This document shows, piece by piece, positions 6,696 to 17,300 of a DNA stretch of 24,186 nt (position 1 is its first letter; each line of letters starts with the position of its first letter). Origin of the DNA: a virus. Location of the stretch: the IMG/VR virus record IMGVR_UViG_3300030333_002814, positions 1 through 24,186 of that record; one strand, given 5' to 3'. The notes beneath the pieces were generated by a model. It had not been told where the DNA came from. It saw only the letters and a program-made list of their open reading frames with translations, and did no database searches. The translations under genes were made by a program, and so were the position numbers.

Positions 6696-7400
6696 ATGCT
6701 ATTGATAGACGACCGCGAGAATGATAAGGTCATCAATAAATTACTCATGCGTATGGGTAAAGATGAGGTAAAAGTATGTCGGATGAAAGCGTCTGACTAT
6801 ACTATGGGAACATGGGGCATCGAGGCCAAAGAGATTAACGACCTGTATAGGTCTATCATGGGCTTCGGTCGCACACGAACTATCGTGGACCAATTGCATG
6901 ACCTGCAAGAGTCATGCGAGCATCCTTTCCTCGTTGTCTATGGAACTGAATTGAAGCCATACATTCCGGGCCAAAGACCCAACGCGAAGTTAATATCTGT
7001 CGAAATGGCCCGCATGAAAAAAGTAATCAAGCAGTTTAAGGCTGTATTCTATCAAAGATTTCCTAAAATTAAATACATGGAACTCACCACTATGGATGAG
7101 TTCGTGGAATGGCTCGTAGTCAATCATACACAGCAGGGCATAGCAAAAAGCCGCCTTGCATACGAACAACAGCAAGTTATAAAAAATGCTGATTTAGATT
7201 CAAGAATCCAACTTCTATCTTCTATCGAGGGTGTATCTGTTAATCAAGCCGAAGCCCTGTTAGAAAAGTTTGGTAGCATACCAAATATACTTAGAGGTAA
7301 AAGAACTCAAAAAGAATTGATGGATATAACAGGTATCAATCGCAGAAAAGCAAAAGCCATTTTATCTTTAAGAGAAAAATTAGTAGGGTTTGAATCTTGA
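6696..7400 (+). CDS. ERCC4 (XPF/Mus81-type) nuclease with HhH domain
   Basis: A structure-specific endonuclease of the XPF/Hef family, 234 residues. ATG 6696 begins right at the nuclease fold (MLLIDDREND). An upstream TTG at 6654 would overlap the previous gene. The DxRE motif is D5/R7/E8. The usual GDYxx...ERKxxxD signature appears as SDY (D34) and EAK...D (E43, K45, D49), so the Arg of ERK is replaced by Ala. GRTRTIVDQLHDL follows, as in the family. Residues 168-228 form a tandem helix-hairpin-helix domain (SSIEGVSVNQAEALLEKFG and ITGINRRKAKAIL) that binds branched or single-stranded DNA. There is no helicase domain, so it resembles the short archaeal XPF form. It probably resolves flaps or forks during viral replication. 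It is the last gene of the + strand arm and overlaps the convergent hub gene by 21 bases. Confidence 0.93.
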   Translation: MLLIDDRENDKVINKLLMRMGKDEVKVCRMKASDYTMGTWGIEAKEINDLYRSIMGFGRTRTIVDQLHDLQESCEHPFLVVYGTELKPYIPGQRPNAKLISVEMARMKKVIKQFKAVFYQRFPKIKYMELTTMDEFVEWLVVNHTQQGIAKSRLAYEQQQVIKNADLDSRIQLLSSIEGVSVNQAEALLEKFGSIPNILRGKRTQKELMDITGINRRKAKAILSLREKLVGFES

Positions 7401-10400
7401 TACGCCAGACCTTGTGTGCGCCGATGCTCTCTCTAAATTAACGCTTAAGTTATTTACAACTACACTTGAAGTGTTTGCGTCATCATCTCCTGTTCCGGCC
7501 TTACGAGTTACAGTTACAACAATAGTTCTGCCCGCAACACTACAACCCTTTAGAGATGTTGTCGGAATTAAACTTATTGGTTTGTTTTCTAACCCTGTTC
7601 CTATTTTAGTTGTGTGAGATACCGTATCGCCTGTTTCTTGTATTAACGCTGTAGTATATAATACCGCAGTAGTGTTACCGCCGATTTGAGGACTATGTGT
7701 TACATTTGCTTGTATGTGCATTCTTTCATTTAAAACATCCATTGGTATAGTAAAAGTAGTCTGTATAGTAGTTTCTTGCGAATCTGCCGCAACATCATTA
7801 CCCATCAGACCTTTACCACCAAAAATATAACCATCTGCTGATACTGCGGCTGTTCCACTAACCGCAGATATGTCCTCATTCATCCCTTCTATACCCCTTG
7901 AAGAATACGCAACAACAGAAGATGTTTCTTTTTGGCCTAAAACGGAGAGTGTCCCATCACCCGCCATAATATCTGCACCCAAAGACATACGATGTCTTTT
8001 TGGAAATCTGCCGTCAGATGGTGAAGGGTTAAACGGATGGTTTCCGTCTTCCTGTTGGTCGTTTTGGTTACTGTTGTCTGGGTCAAAATCACTATCGGGG
8101 TTATTTTCTGCTGGTGTTGTTTGTAAGCCGTTATCTTGATAAGAACCGCTACCACCACCTATAACAGAACCCATTGTATTAGAATCGGTTTTAGGGAAAA
8201 GATAAGTCATAAGACCCTGCCGCTCAAGGCCTTCATCCCGCTCTAATTCTAAATTAACATTTTCTGTCGAGCCCGCAGATACTTGATAATTAACATTTTT
8301 TATGCTTAATGTTTCTGCATTCATTTCTAAACCGGCATCTGTATAAGTTACAAAAGTTGCCGGAACATAAGAAAAATCGCGGCATATATGCACGCGAGGC
8401 GCATACCAAGTAACTCTTTCGTCTTTCCAAGCAGCACCCAAACTTAAATTACTACTACCCATTTCACTATAAACCCTTTTACCCAAAGGAAAAATAGTAT
8501 CGGTGTTTGTAGCGACACGCTTTAAAATATTACTACTACTCGGGTCGCCGCATCTGTGCCGCAACAATGCGCGGCAGTATTCTGCGTTAAATGATATTAC
8601 TATTTTAGCACCTGCTGGCGCACCATAATTTGTGGGTATTTCTATTTCGTAAAATCCACTATGTTTTACATCAGTTCCTTTTACATTATCACTTGCAGAA
8701 GTTGAGTTGTAAGTATCACTTGCTATTCTTCTCATAGCCGTGCCGCCATCTCCGCTACCAAAATGATAATCACCAAGATAAATTGAAAATTGGGCATCAT
8801 CAATTGTTGCGCCGCTATCCTGTGTTGATTTTAAATCAACCCATATTCTCATCGGTTCTCCTGTTAAATCACTAACAAACGGTGTTGAATTAGGTATATG
8901 AACTATTTGAACCGCATGAGAAATTGAGTTGCTACCATACCAATAGTAATTGTCCGCCCACGCTACATCACCCGAAGATGTTGTATTTTTTGATTGCCCG
9001 TATCTTGAGTTAAGGGGGTCTATATCTGTATTCATATTACCGTTAAGAGCATTTACCATGCCCGGAAATAAAGCGCCGCCTGTTCCGAGAACAGTCCAAT
9101 TACATACGCGCATATCTGCTTTTGAGGCCGTGTTATCAGCATTACCATTAAGGGCAATATATGGGTCTGCTATGTAGCCGTATCTGCCTGTTTCTATCAT
9201 TTTATGCTGTGTGCCGCTTTCAAGAATAGGCTCTATGGCTAATTTTAATGAATTATTTTTACGGCTATTATATTCTTGTTCGGCTATTTTAGTTGCTTCT
9301 TCGGTGCTGGCTACATCGGGATGTTCAATAATTTTCCATCGTGTGCTATCTCCTAAAGATGCAGAAGGATAATCAACAAAGTTTTTATGGTTATTGTAAT
9401 AAACTCTTATGTTTTGTATTTGCGCCGATAAATTAGCCGTAAGATTTGTAACACGGGTGTTGTTTCTATTGAAAGTTATCCCACTATTATATTTTGGCCT
9501 TAACTCTATTCTATTATCCCTACCCATTCTGTAAGTAAATGTAGTATAGTTGCTTTCCCCTTGACTTGCTTTTTGTTGTATAGCATTTAAAGTTGCGCCA
9601 AGAGTTTTACCCCTACTATCTGTTATTGAACCGTAGTAATCGTTACTGCTTGTATCGTTGTAAGTAGTCATGTGATTTGTAATTGGAACATTGTTAATGT
9701 CGAATATACAATTAACAGTTGCAGACGGTAGCCATGTGTCCATAATAGCAGCGTTCCAAAGCATACGCATTTTGTCGCTGGTCCAATAAGTTCCACTCGA
9801 TTTATTTTTGTAAAATCCATCAACATGAAGTAAAAGACGCAATAAATATGATGATGCGACCGTAGCATGAACTTCATAGGCTATGGGGTCATTAGTTCCT
9901 GTTCCATAAATTCCATGTGTTCCAAACGAAGTCCAAGAAGAAGAACCCGATTGAAACCTATTCCAAACTTCTTTTTCTGTTTCAGTAATTGATGCGGCGA
10001 TACTTTCTAAATATGTATCTATAGGAACTTCAAAAACCATAGCCAATTGGGGTAATATATCATAGGTGTCGCCACTCGACCATGTAACGGTTGTTCCATC
10101 TGTTGCCGTTCTTTCAATAGTAAGTTTTGTATCAGTATTCGCCCCGCTCGTATCACCTACGGCAAGAATATTATGGTAAGTTAAATCACCACCTCCATTT
10201 GGAGTTCTTTGTAAAACCATTCCCTTTTTAATTCCGCCAGCCGCGTGGTCTATTCCGCTTGTAGTAATTACATACACATTAACGCCTTCATAAGTTGTTG
10301 CGGATATAGTTCCGCTTATTCCGGTTGTATTGTTAAACTCGGTATCTAATTTACCATCCCACACAAAATATCTATCGTTATTATTACCGCCTTTATTATC

Positions 10401-13400
10401 GCGTTCATAAACAGTTACGAGTCGCCCTACGCCACTCTCCGCAAAGTTTTGTGTATTATCTAAAGGTAATCCTATACTACCGTTGATAAACCCATTAGTT
10501 GCTGTAGTTACATCAGATATTAAATGGTTTTGGTTTGGGTGTTGTCTAACTACCGTTCCGGTTGTTCCGTAAGATGCAATAGCCTCTCTCCAATAATTAT
10601 CAATAAGAGCAGGGAATCCTTCGTTTTCAACTATATAGTCGGTAAGGTCAGTTCTGCCCGCGCCAATTTGTCCGGTCTTACCATCATTTACAAAAGTATT
10701 TAGATTGAAAAATTTAGCACAATCAATTACTATTAAAGACCCTGCTTTGTTTTCCCAATCGTGAAGATAATCAAGTCTATGTGTTTCGCTACCACCAGCC
10801 GGATAAGCAATTACTCCACCATCATATCCTGTAGCGGCGGAAAAATCAGTCGTTGTAGTCATTTGATTACTAACATTACTTGTTATTTCGTGTATTCCAT
10901 CATGGGCTGTGCTACCTACTAAATGAACATAAGTGCCGTAGCCGCTTGAATCGCTTACCGCTATTCTTAATTTACCTCCGTTATCAGTAAGAGTAGCCGT
11001 GCTTGGGTTTGTGTAGTCCGGCGGTTTTGAAAGTGCGCTACCGGTTAAGGGGTCGGCGGTAGCATCCATATTCCATACTAAAAAGTCCTCTCCGTTTTGT
11101 AGTGTGCCGAACTTATCTAAATTACCGTCAGCATCTGTTTGGTCTGCAAAGTAAAGGTCAAAATTATAATTTTCTTCTATTGGGTATTGCAGACCAAATG
11201 ATGTTTTTCTTTCTGAGCCATCTGCGTTTGCCTCGCCGTTGTTTCTCATGTCGGACCAAAGAAGCCAAATGTGTTTATAATCATTATCTATATCTTGCAC
11301 TCGGAAATAGTATTGACGAGCACTTGTGTTATTATCGGTTGGATATGTTCCTTTGATATATTTAACGCCGGTCAAATAATAATCAGAAGATACCTGTTGC
11401 TTGCCTTGATAAATAAACTTTTCAAGATAAAAAGAGTTGGAGGAATCCCATCTATCAACATTGTTTCCACTACCGAAGGGTGGGTCCGAAGCCCATATTT
11501 CGACTATGCCGGAGTTTGGAAAATTCTCATAGGTCTTTTGATGTATTTTTATACTTTTAGTAGTAGGTGAAAGACTTACACCACCAACTGCGGTAGGTTT
11601 GCTGTAAATGCTATTGGTTACGCCCGCAGGTAAAGTATTATTAACATAATCATATTTAATTTTGCCGAAATGATATTGGAACCACAAAGACATAGGTAAA
11701 TCTCTCATCCAAGTTGCATGAACTGCTCGGTTTTGTATTGTTTGCGCTGTGTCTGATATAAAAACACCCTCAACATAGCCTGCGTCTTTACTCCAAGAAA
11801 ACCTTGAAGTTCCGTTTAAAAAAGAATCCGAAGCATATAACCCGTGTGATTCGGAACCACTATACGGGGTGCTTGTTTGAACAACCCAAAAATTACCAGC
11901 AGATGTAACTAAATTACTACCACCAACTGATGTGTAATCTTTTATTTTTCTTACTTGTGTTACTCTATGCCTAACACGATAAGCAGAATTTAAATCACCC
12001 GATGCCGCATCATTTCTTCTATTAATGTAAAAATAATCTCCTTCTTTTAGGCCGGGATTAGCAGTAAAAAACACATTCATATAGTGTGGTCCAGAACCAA
12101 CAGTATGTGCTGTTGATGGGCTACTTTGGTAATTATTATATAGATTTTCCCATGCTTGTTTCCACGCATTGTAAAATAATGTCCCACTTGGTCCATTATC
12201 CCATTTTCCATCATCGTTTTCTGCGCCACTAAAACCGGTATATTTTCCAATGTAAAATATTTTACTTGTTTCATCAAAGTTGCTATATGCAAGGTCGCTC
12301 GCATTAAAGGTTATTTCACCTGTTGTTCCATCAACTGCTGTAGCACTAATAGCACTTGTAGTAGCATAATTATCTGCTGTAATATGAATATTAGCAAAAT
12401 CACCTACTACTTTACCATGTGAAGCAACAGCAGGTATGGCTATAACCGTAGTAGCCGAACCTGTTGGTTCAGTAAAACCAAGAATACCAAAGTCGCCATA
12501 ATCCCTCTCAACATTATTTGGCCCGAAGTCATCTTCATTGTTATACATCTGTATAGCGTGCCCAGAACCTAATTGAGTTCTTTGGTCTGCTGATTCTTTA
12601 TGAGAATTTTCTGTATCAAAACCCATATTATTATCGAGTAATTTTAATTTACCAGCGCCAAGATTCATAATATCTCTAAAGCCCTGTGCGCCATAGGCCC
12701 AATAATCTGTAGGCTCTCCGTTACTGTCTTTTTCTTTTTGTCCTATATCCCAAAGAGGAAGTTGGCTGTCTAATTTTTCTATGGAATCTTTAGCAGACAA
12801 TGTTATAATTCTATCACGCCATTTTTGCTGTATGTTAAATGAATCAACAAAACCGCGCCAGACCGGCCTATCAATTCTTGCCGAACTATCAGCAAAAACA
12901 AGCAACGACCAATCAAGCGGAGTTGTGCTTACAAATAAACTTCTAAGATTTAATAAATAATCAGAAGACGAAGCACCTCTTACGCCGCCGGACAATTCAG
13001 CATCGTCTGCTATTTCAACTACACATGAAGATATACCATTTACGGGTTGTCTGATATTTAATTTTTGTATTTGTGTTTCCCTACTGTGTTCTAACCTATC
13101 TAATTCATCAGTAAGGTATCTCACAAGCCCTACTCTATCAAGCATAAGATAAGATACCCAACCTTCGTCATCAGTATTAGTAGCGTTATTTACTGTTATT
13201 TGATAACCATATAGATTTGATGCGGTAGTTGCACTATCAGAAGTTCCGTCAAGGTTTCCGTCAGTCATAGGTTGATTAGTTGAGTGTGAAGTTCCATTAA
13301 CATATACATCAAAAGTATTAGCGGTATAATCAAAAACAAAATCAACATCAATCCAAGCATTATCGTTATTATAAGATTGCACAAAAGCGCCGGAATTGTA

Positions 13401-14360
13401 AAGCAAACCTTCTTCGTCATAAGAAATTGCTGATAAATCTAAGTTGTAGTATATAGCGGGGGTTCCTGTGTAACCACCATCACTAAGAATACCTGCCTCG
13501 CTTGTTGGAAAACCTATTTCAAATAAAACTCTTGTATCATCCCATGCAGCATTTTCTGCTTTCATAGTTCTTACGGCTATTCTTGCCGTAAAAACATCTC
13601 CGTCAAGGCGTGTATTAAGAGGACCGTCATAAATTATAGTAGGGGTTGTAGCAGAATCGCTTTCGGATTTTCTCGATGACTGCACACATAAAAACGGCAT
13701 ACCCGATGGCGACTTAACTTCTGCATAAATTGAACGGGGAAAATTAGAAGTGGTGCTTTGTTGTAGTTGTTCGCCGGTCCAAACACCAGCAAGATGTGCC
13801 CGTTGCACGAAATCTCCTGTTGTTGAAATTAAACCTGCCTCTTTATTTCCAAAATTAGTATTTGTGTAATCTTTCATGTTAGCATGACCGAAGGTAGCGT
13901 CATTATCTCCTGTGGGCACGATGTAAGAAGCATCGCTATTATGTCCGTTGATAAACCGTTGGTAAAAATCGCTACCATAAGTTGAATCGTTATCGAACTT
14001 ATATCGGTTTGCTATATGCCCATCGGGATATTGCAGTTGGGCTCTCCCCGCCCAATTATAACTATCAAGCCTAATACTATCAAACGATAACCACTCAAAA
14101 ATACCATCATTTTTTAATTTAAGATTACTACTTGATGCGACTTGCTTTGCTGAGTCGTTTTCTCTTTCTTCTATTGAAAATCTAAAACGCGGATTAAGAA
14201 ATGCCTCCCCATTCATCGGATTTCCAAAGTGGCTTTTCGTAGCGGTAAATGTTACATCGCTTGGTTGGTCGAGAGCATCTGCTATGGCTCTCGCCCCGTT
14301 GAAATCATCGTAATAGCCCGCAAGCCATATCTGATATTTCTTCTCAACGGTTCTTACCAT
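7380..14360 (-). CDS. Giant tail hub / receptor-binding protein (2326 aa)
   Basis: It starts at ATG 14360 with the ribosome binding site GGGTGAT, 9 bases after the tape measure gene. Position after the tape measure protein and beta-rich, Asn/Ser/Thr/Gly-rich composition mark it as a tail tip protein. Roughly: residues 210-410 look like a LamG/concanavalin-type jelly roll (FDVYVNGTSHS). Residues 420-540 resemble a baseplate-hub module (VVEIADDAEL, PVWRGFVDSF). Residues 1540-1740 resemble the second half of a hub, with an EATKIAEQEYNSRKNNSLKL helix and a strand ending GRYGYIADPYI. About 1000 beta-rich residues lie between the two halves. An Asp/Asn-rich linker (about 2080-2110, possibly calcium binding) leads to a C-terminal beta-sandwich (2130-2326), a plausible host-receptor binding end. 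No lysozyme or peptidase motif was recognised. The general role is well supported by context; domain limits are approximate. Confidence 0.8.
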   Translation of the reverse strand: MVRTVEKKYQIWLAGYYDDFNGARAIADALDQPSDVTFTATKSHFGNPMNGEAFLNPRFRFSIEERENDSAKQVASSSNLKLKNDGIFEWLSFDSIRLDSYNWAGRAQLQYPDGHIANRYKFDNDSTYGSDFYQRFINGHNSDASYIVPTGDNDATFGHANMKDYTNTNFGNKEAGLISTTGDFVQRAHLAGVWTGEQLQQSTTSNFPRSIYAEVKSPSGMPFLCVQSSRKSESDSATTPTIIYDGPLNTRLDGDVFTARIAVRTMKAENAAWDDTRVLFEIGFPTSEAGILSDGGYTGTPAIYYNLDLSAISYDEEGLLYNSGAFVQSYNNDNAWIDVDFVFDYTANTFDVYVNGTSHSTNQPMTDGNLDGTSDSATTASNLYGYQITVNNATNTDDEGWVSYLMLDRVGLVRYLTDELDRLEHSRETQIQKLNIRQPVNGISSCVVEIADDAELSGGVRGASSSDYLLNLRSLFVSTTPLDWSLLVFADSSARIDRPVWRGFVDSFNIQQKWRDRIITLSAKDSIEKLDSQLPLWDIGQKEKDSNGEPTDYWAYGAQGFRDIMNLGAGKLKLLDNNMGFDTENSHKESADQRTQLGSGHAIQMYNNEDDFGPNNVERDYGDFGILGFTEPTGSATTVIAIPAVASHGKVVGDFANIHITADNYATTSAISATAVDGTTGEITFNASDLAYSNFDETSKIFYIGKYTGFSGAENDDGKWDNGPSGTLFYNAWKQAWENLYNNYQSSPSTAHTVGSGPHYMNVFFTANPGLKEGDYFYINRRNDAASGDLNSAYRVRHRVTQVRKIKDYTSVGGSNLVTSAGNFWVVQTSTPYSGSESHGLYASDSFLNGTSRFSWSKDAGYVEGVFISDTAQTIQNRAVHATWMRDLPMSLWFQYHFGKIKYDYVNNTLPAGVTNSIYSKPTAVGGVSLSPTTKSIKIHQKTYENFPNSGIVEIWASDPPFGSGNNVDRWDSSNSFYLEKFIYQGKQQVSSDYYLTGVKYIKGTYPTDNNTSARQYYFRVQDIDNDYKHIWLLWSDMRNNGEANADGSERKTSFGLQYPIEENYNFDLYFADQTDADGNLDKFGTLQNGEDFLVWNMDATADPLTGSALSKPPDYTNPSTATLTDNGGKLRIAVSDSSGYGTYVHLVGSTAHDGIHEITSNVSNQMTTTTDFSAATGYDGGVIAYPAGGSETHRLDYLHDWENKAGSLIVIDCAKFFNLNTFVNDGKTGQIGAGRTDLTDYIVENEGFPALIDNYWREAIASYGTTGTVVRQHPNQNHLISDVTTATNGFINGSIGLPLDNTQNFAESGVGRLVTVYERDNKGGNNNDRYFVWDGKLDTEFNNTTGISGTISATTYEGVNVYVITTSGIDHAAGGIKKGMVLQRTPNGGGDLTYHNILAVGDTSGANTDTKLTIERTATDGTTVTWSSGDTYDILPQLAMVFEVPIDTYLESIAASITETEKEVWNRFQSGSSSWTSFGTHGIYGTGTNDPIAYEVHATVASSYLLRLLLHVDGFYKNKSSGTYWTSDKMRMLWNAAIMDTWLPSATVNCIFDINNVPITNHMTTYNDTSSNDYYGSITDSRGKTLGATLNAIQQKASQGESNYTTFTYRMGRDNRIELRPKYNSGITFNRNNTRVTNLTANLSAQIQNIRVYYNNHKNFVDYPSASLGDSTRWKIIEHPDVASTEEATKIAEQEYNSRKNNSLKLAIEPILESGTQHKMIETGRYGYIADPYIALNGNADNTASKADMRVCNWTVLGTGGALFPGMVNALNGNMNTDIDPLNSRYGQSKNTTSSGDVAWADNYYWYGSNSISHAVQIVHIPNSTPFVSDLTGEPMRIWVDLKSTQDSGATIDDAQFSIYLGDYHFGSGDGGTAMRRIASDTYNSTSASDNVKGTDVKHSGFYEIEIPTNYGAPAGAKIVISFNAEYCRALLRHRCGDPSSSNILKRVATNTDTIFPLGKRVYSEMGSSNLSLGAAWKDERVTWYAPRVHICRDFSYVPATFVTYTDAGLEMNAETLSIKNVNYQVSAGSTENVNLELERDEGLERQGLMTYLFPKTDSNTMGSVIGGGSGSYQDNGLQTTPAENNPDSDFDPDNSNQNDQQEDGNHPFNPSPSDGRFPKRHRMSLGADIMAGDGTLSVLGQKETSSVVAYSSRGIEGMNEDISAVSGTAAVSADGYIFGGKGLMGNDVAADSQETTIQTTFTIPMDVLNERMHIQANVTHSPQIGGNTTAVLYTTALIQETGDTVSHTTKIGTGLENKPISLIPTTSLKGCSVAGRTIVVTVTRKAGTGDDDANTSSVVVNNLSVNLERASAHTRSGVSRFKPY

Positions 14361-14369
14361 TTAATCACC

Positions 14370-17300
14370 CTAAGCATTCATTTTGTAACCAAGAGAATAG
14401 CCCCTGTATTCTATTTCTTCTATTATTTGGTCGGCCATCTCCGGTATAGTCAAACCATTAAATACATTAGTCATAACTACTTCGGTGTTTGTTATTAGGT
14501 TTTCGACCCCTTGTTGTTGAACTTGTCTAATTAAATTACCCGTAAGTTTACTTGCACTACCACCAAAGAATAATTCTTCTCTTGCGTTATTAAACTCTTG
14601 CATTTCTTCTGTTGCATCACTAAAAGAATCCGCTACTGCGTTAGCAGAATCTTCTGCTGTGCCCGCTATCATAGTTGCGGAACGGGTATTAAAATCCTCT
14701 AATTCTTCTAAAGTATTTATACCCGTTCTTTTTACAAACTCGGCTGTTTCTTTATTTGCGTCTTTCCAATCATTTAAAGCAAAAATAGCGTCTTGAACTG
14801 CCGCTTCTCCGTCTGTCGGCAAATCGCCAGCAAAAAATCTTGTCCAAAAACTTTCGCTATCGTAAAGAGCCTGTGCTTCTTGGCTTTGTTTTGTTAGTTT
14901 ATCTAATTCTGCGATAGTGTTTTTAACTGCGTCAGTTTGCGCTAATTCGACATCTCTTGCATTTATTAAATCATTTTTTCTTTGAACTGCTGCATCGTGT
15001 TGCTCTTTAGCCAATCCTTGCGTAGCATCCTTTGTTTGCTCTATAATTTTTTCTTGCTCTCTTAATTCATTATTTATTTGGCCCAAAGTCATATCTTCAT
15101 ATATTTTTGCTACATTATCTAAGTTTGTTATAGCGGCTGTTGTTTCGTCTATACTTGATGCGGTATCTTTAAATGCGCCAGCAACGAGATAAGCAAGACC
15201 TGCTAAGATAGCCATACCACCTGCGGTAACTACAGTTAATGCCGCTGCAAAGGAAATTGATGCTGCCGTAGCAAGTTTTGTAGCAAGAGTATATTGTAGT
15301 TTAGCAATAATACCCATTTCTTGCATCATGTTATTTCTAATTTGAGCAGCAGTTTGTGCTTCAGTTGCTACCACTTCATTAAGAGTTGCTGCGAACTTTA
15401 TCATACTTGCTTTCGCCGACTCAATAAGTTTTACTATTTGAAGCGCTACCGCAACTCCGTTTAATAACATACCGGCTCTTTGCATTCTTTCATTATTTCT
15501 AAACAACATCATAGCCATACCGGCCCCGCTAAGAGCAATACTAAGATTGTTATATGCTTTTGCACTTTGTGTTATTCCTTTCACTCTTAATTCCTGTGCT
15601 TGGGCTTCTTCTTCACTTAATCTTATTTCGGCTGCACCAAACCTTCTTTTGTCTTCATGGATTTTATCGAGTATGTCTTGCTCTTGTTTTTTTACCGCTA
15701 TAACTTTTCTTGTGGCTTCATCTTCTGCGTTAAGAGCCCTTGTGTTAGCGCCTCGTTGTCCTCTTAATCTTTTTTCCGCAGCAGATAACTCATCAGTTGC
15801 GAGTTTTTCTTCTTCCTTTGCCCGCTTTGCTGCTCTTACTGCAACAATATATTGATTTCCCATTTGACCTCTTGCTGCCGCTTGTTCTGCTTTTGCAGAT
15901 TCTGCCGCCCTTCTTTTTTCTTCGGCCACCGCCTGTAAAGCATTAACTTCTTCTTGAAGATTTATAGTCCTTTCTTCTGTGGCTAATGCTTCGCCCGCCC
16001 TTTTACTTTGAAGTTCCTCCAATACTTGCTTTTCTTCTCTTAAAGCATCTCTTTTTTCCATCAACGCAAGTATTTCTTTTCTTACTTCTGCTTGTGCTTC
16101 TCTTGTTGTTGGTATATCTTGTGTTTCTCTAAACAATGTGTTTAAAGTATGCTCTTTATTTACTTCGTGTAATGCGTTTGAATACAAACCATATAGGTGT
16201 ATGGATTCTTGCAGTTGCCCGTATTGATTTGTATATGCCGCTGTTCCAGATGTAGTAGCGGCCTTTGCCGCTTCTTGAATAGCCGTTAGTGTTTGTATTG
16301 CTATACCCATATTAAAAATACTTAGCATAAAATTACTCATAGGACCCATAGCAACTTTCATTAGAATAGATGTTTGGCTAAAGAAATCAAGTAAAATACC
16401 TAATGCCCGATTATCTGATGCTTGGGTTAATGTATCATAAAAAACAATTTGTAAATCAACACCGGCTTTCATGTCGTCTATCATAGTTTCTCCAAATGCC
16501 GCTTGATAGTTTCTTAATTTCTTTTCTGCTTGCTCTAATTGGAACAGTTCGGTATCACGCCTTCTTTCTATTTCTTCCATAGCAGGGAACATACCTGTTA
16601 GTGCTTCTTCCTCAAGTTCTCTTACCCTATCAACATTTTCAAGCAACTTAATTAGACGGGTATAGTGTCTATTTCCGGCAACAGCCTGTGCAAGTTGCTG
16701 TTGTTCTGCACCTTCTAAGGTTTGATACCTCGCCGCCAATTCTTCTAATATATCACTAAACGGCCTCATAGCCCCTGTTTCTGTATCTATAACACTAATA
16801 CCGAGTTTTTCTATAGTAGTTCTTGCGCCGTTAGTATCAGCACCAAGACGAGCATATATCATACGAAGCGCACGACCACCCTTACCCTGTTCTTCTCCGG
16901 CCTCAATCAATGTAGCCGACATAGCAGCCATCGCAGCAATACTTTCACCCGTTAGGTGAGCCTGTGAGGCAAACTGATTCATAACATAGGTTATTTGTTG
17001 CATTGTAGCCGCAGACCGGTTTTCAACTGTGTTAAGTTCGTCAAGAACTCTTATAGAATTAGACCGCATTATATTAAGGCGTTCCTGTTGATTCGCGGCA
17101 TTTTCAGTTCCTTGAGTCATAAACTTAGTTTGCTGTTGTAAGTTAATTAGTCGTTGCATGGCTTCTTCTGTTTCCATACCGCTTATCAAACCAAACTGCA
17201 TACCAATTTCAGTTCCAAGAGGAGTAGTTCCTTGACCGAGAGTTCCCGCCAATTGAGCCATTCTTGCGGATGCTTCATAGGCTTCATCTGCGGCAAAACC

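Noticed and set aside
7400-7440. Terminator hairpin for the plus-strand operon
   Set aside because: No convincing hairpin or T-run was seen after the nuclease stop codon on the plus strand.
7390-14500. Plus-strand open frames opposite the hub and tape measure genes
   Set aside because: They are short, lack ribosome binding sites, and are low-complexity reflections of the long minus-strand genes, which have clear protein-level features.
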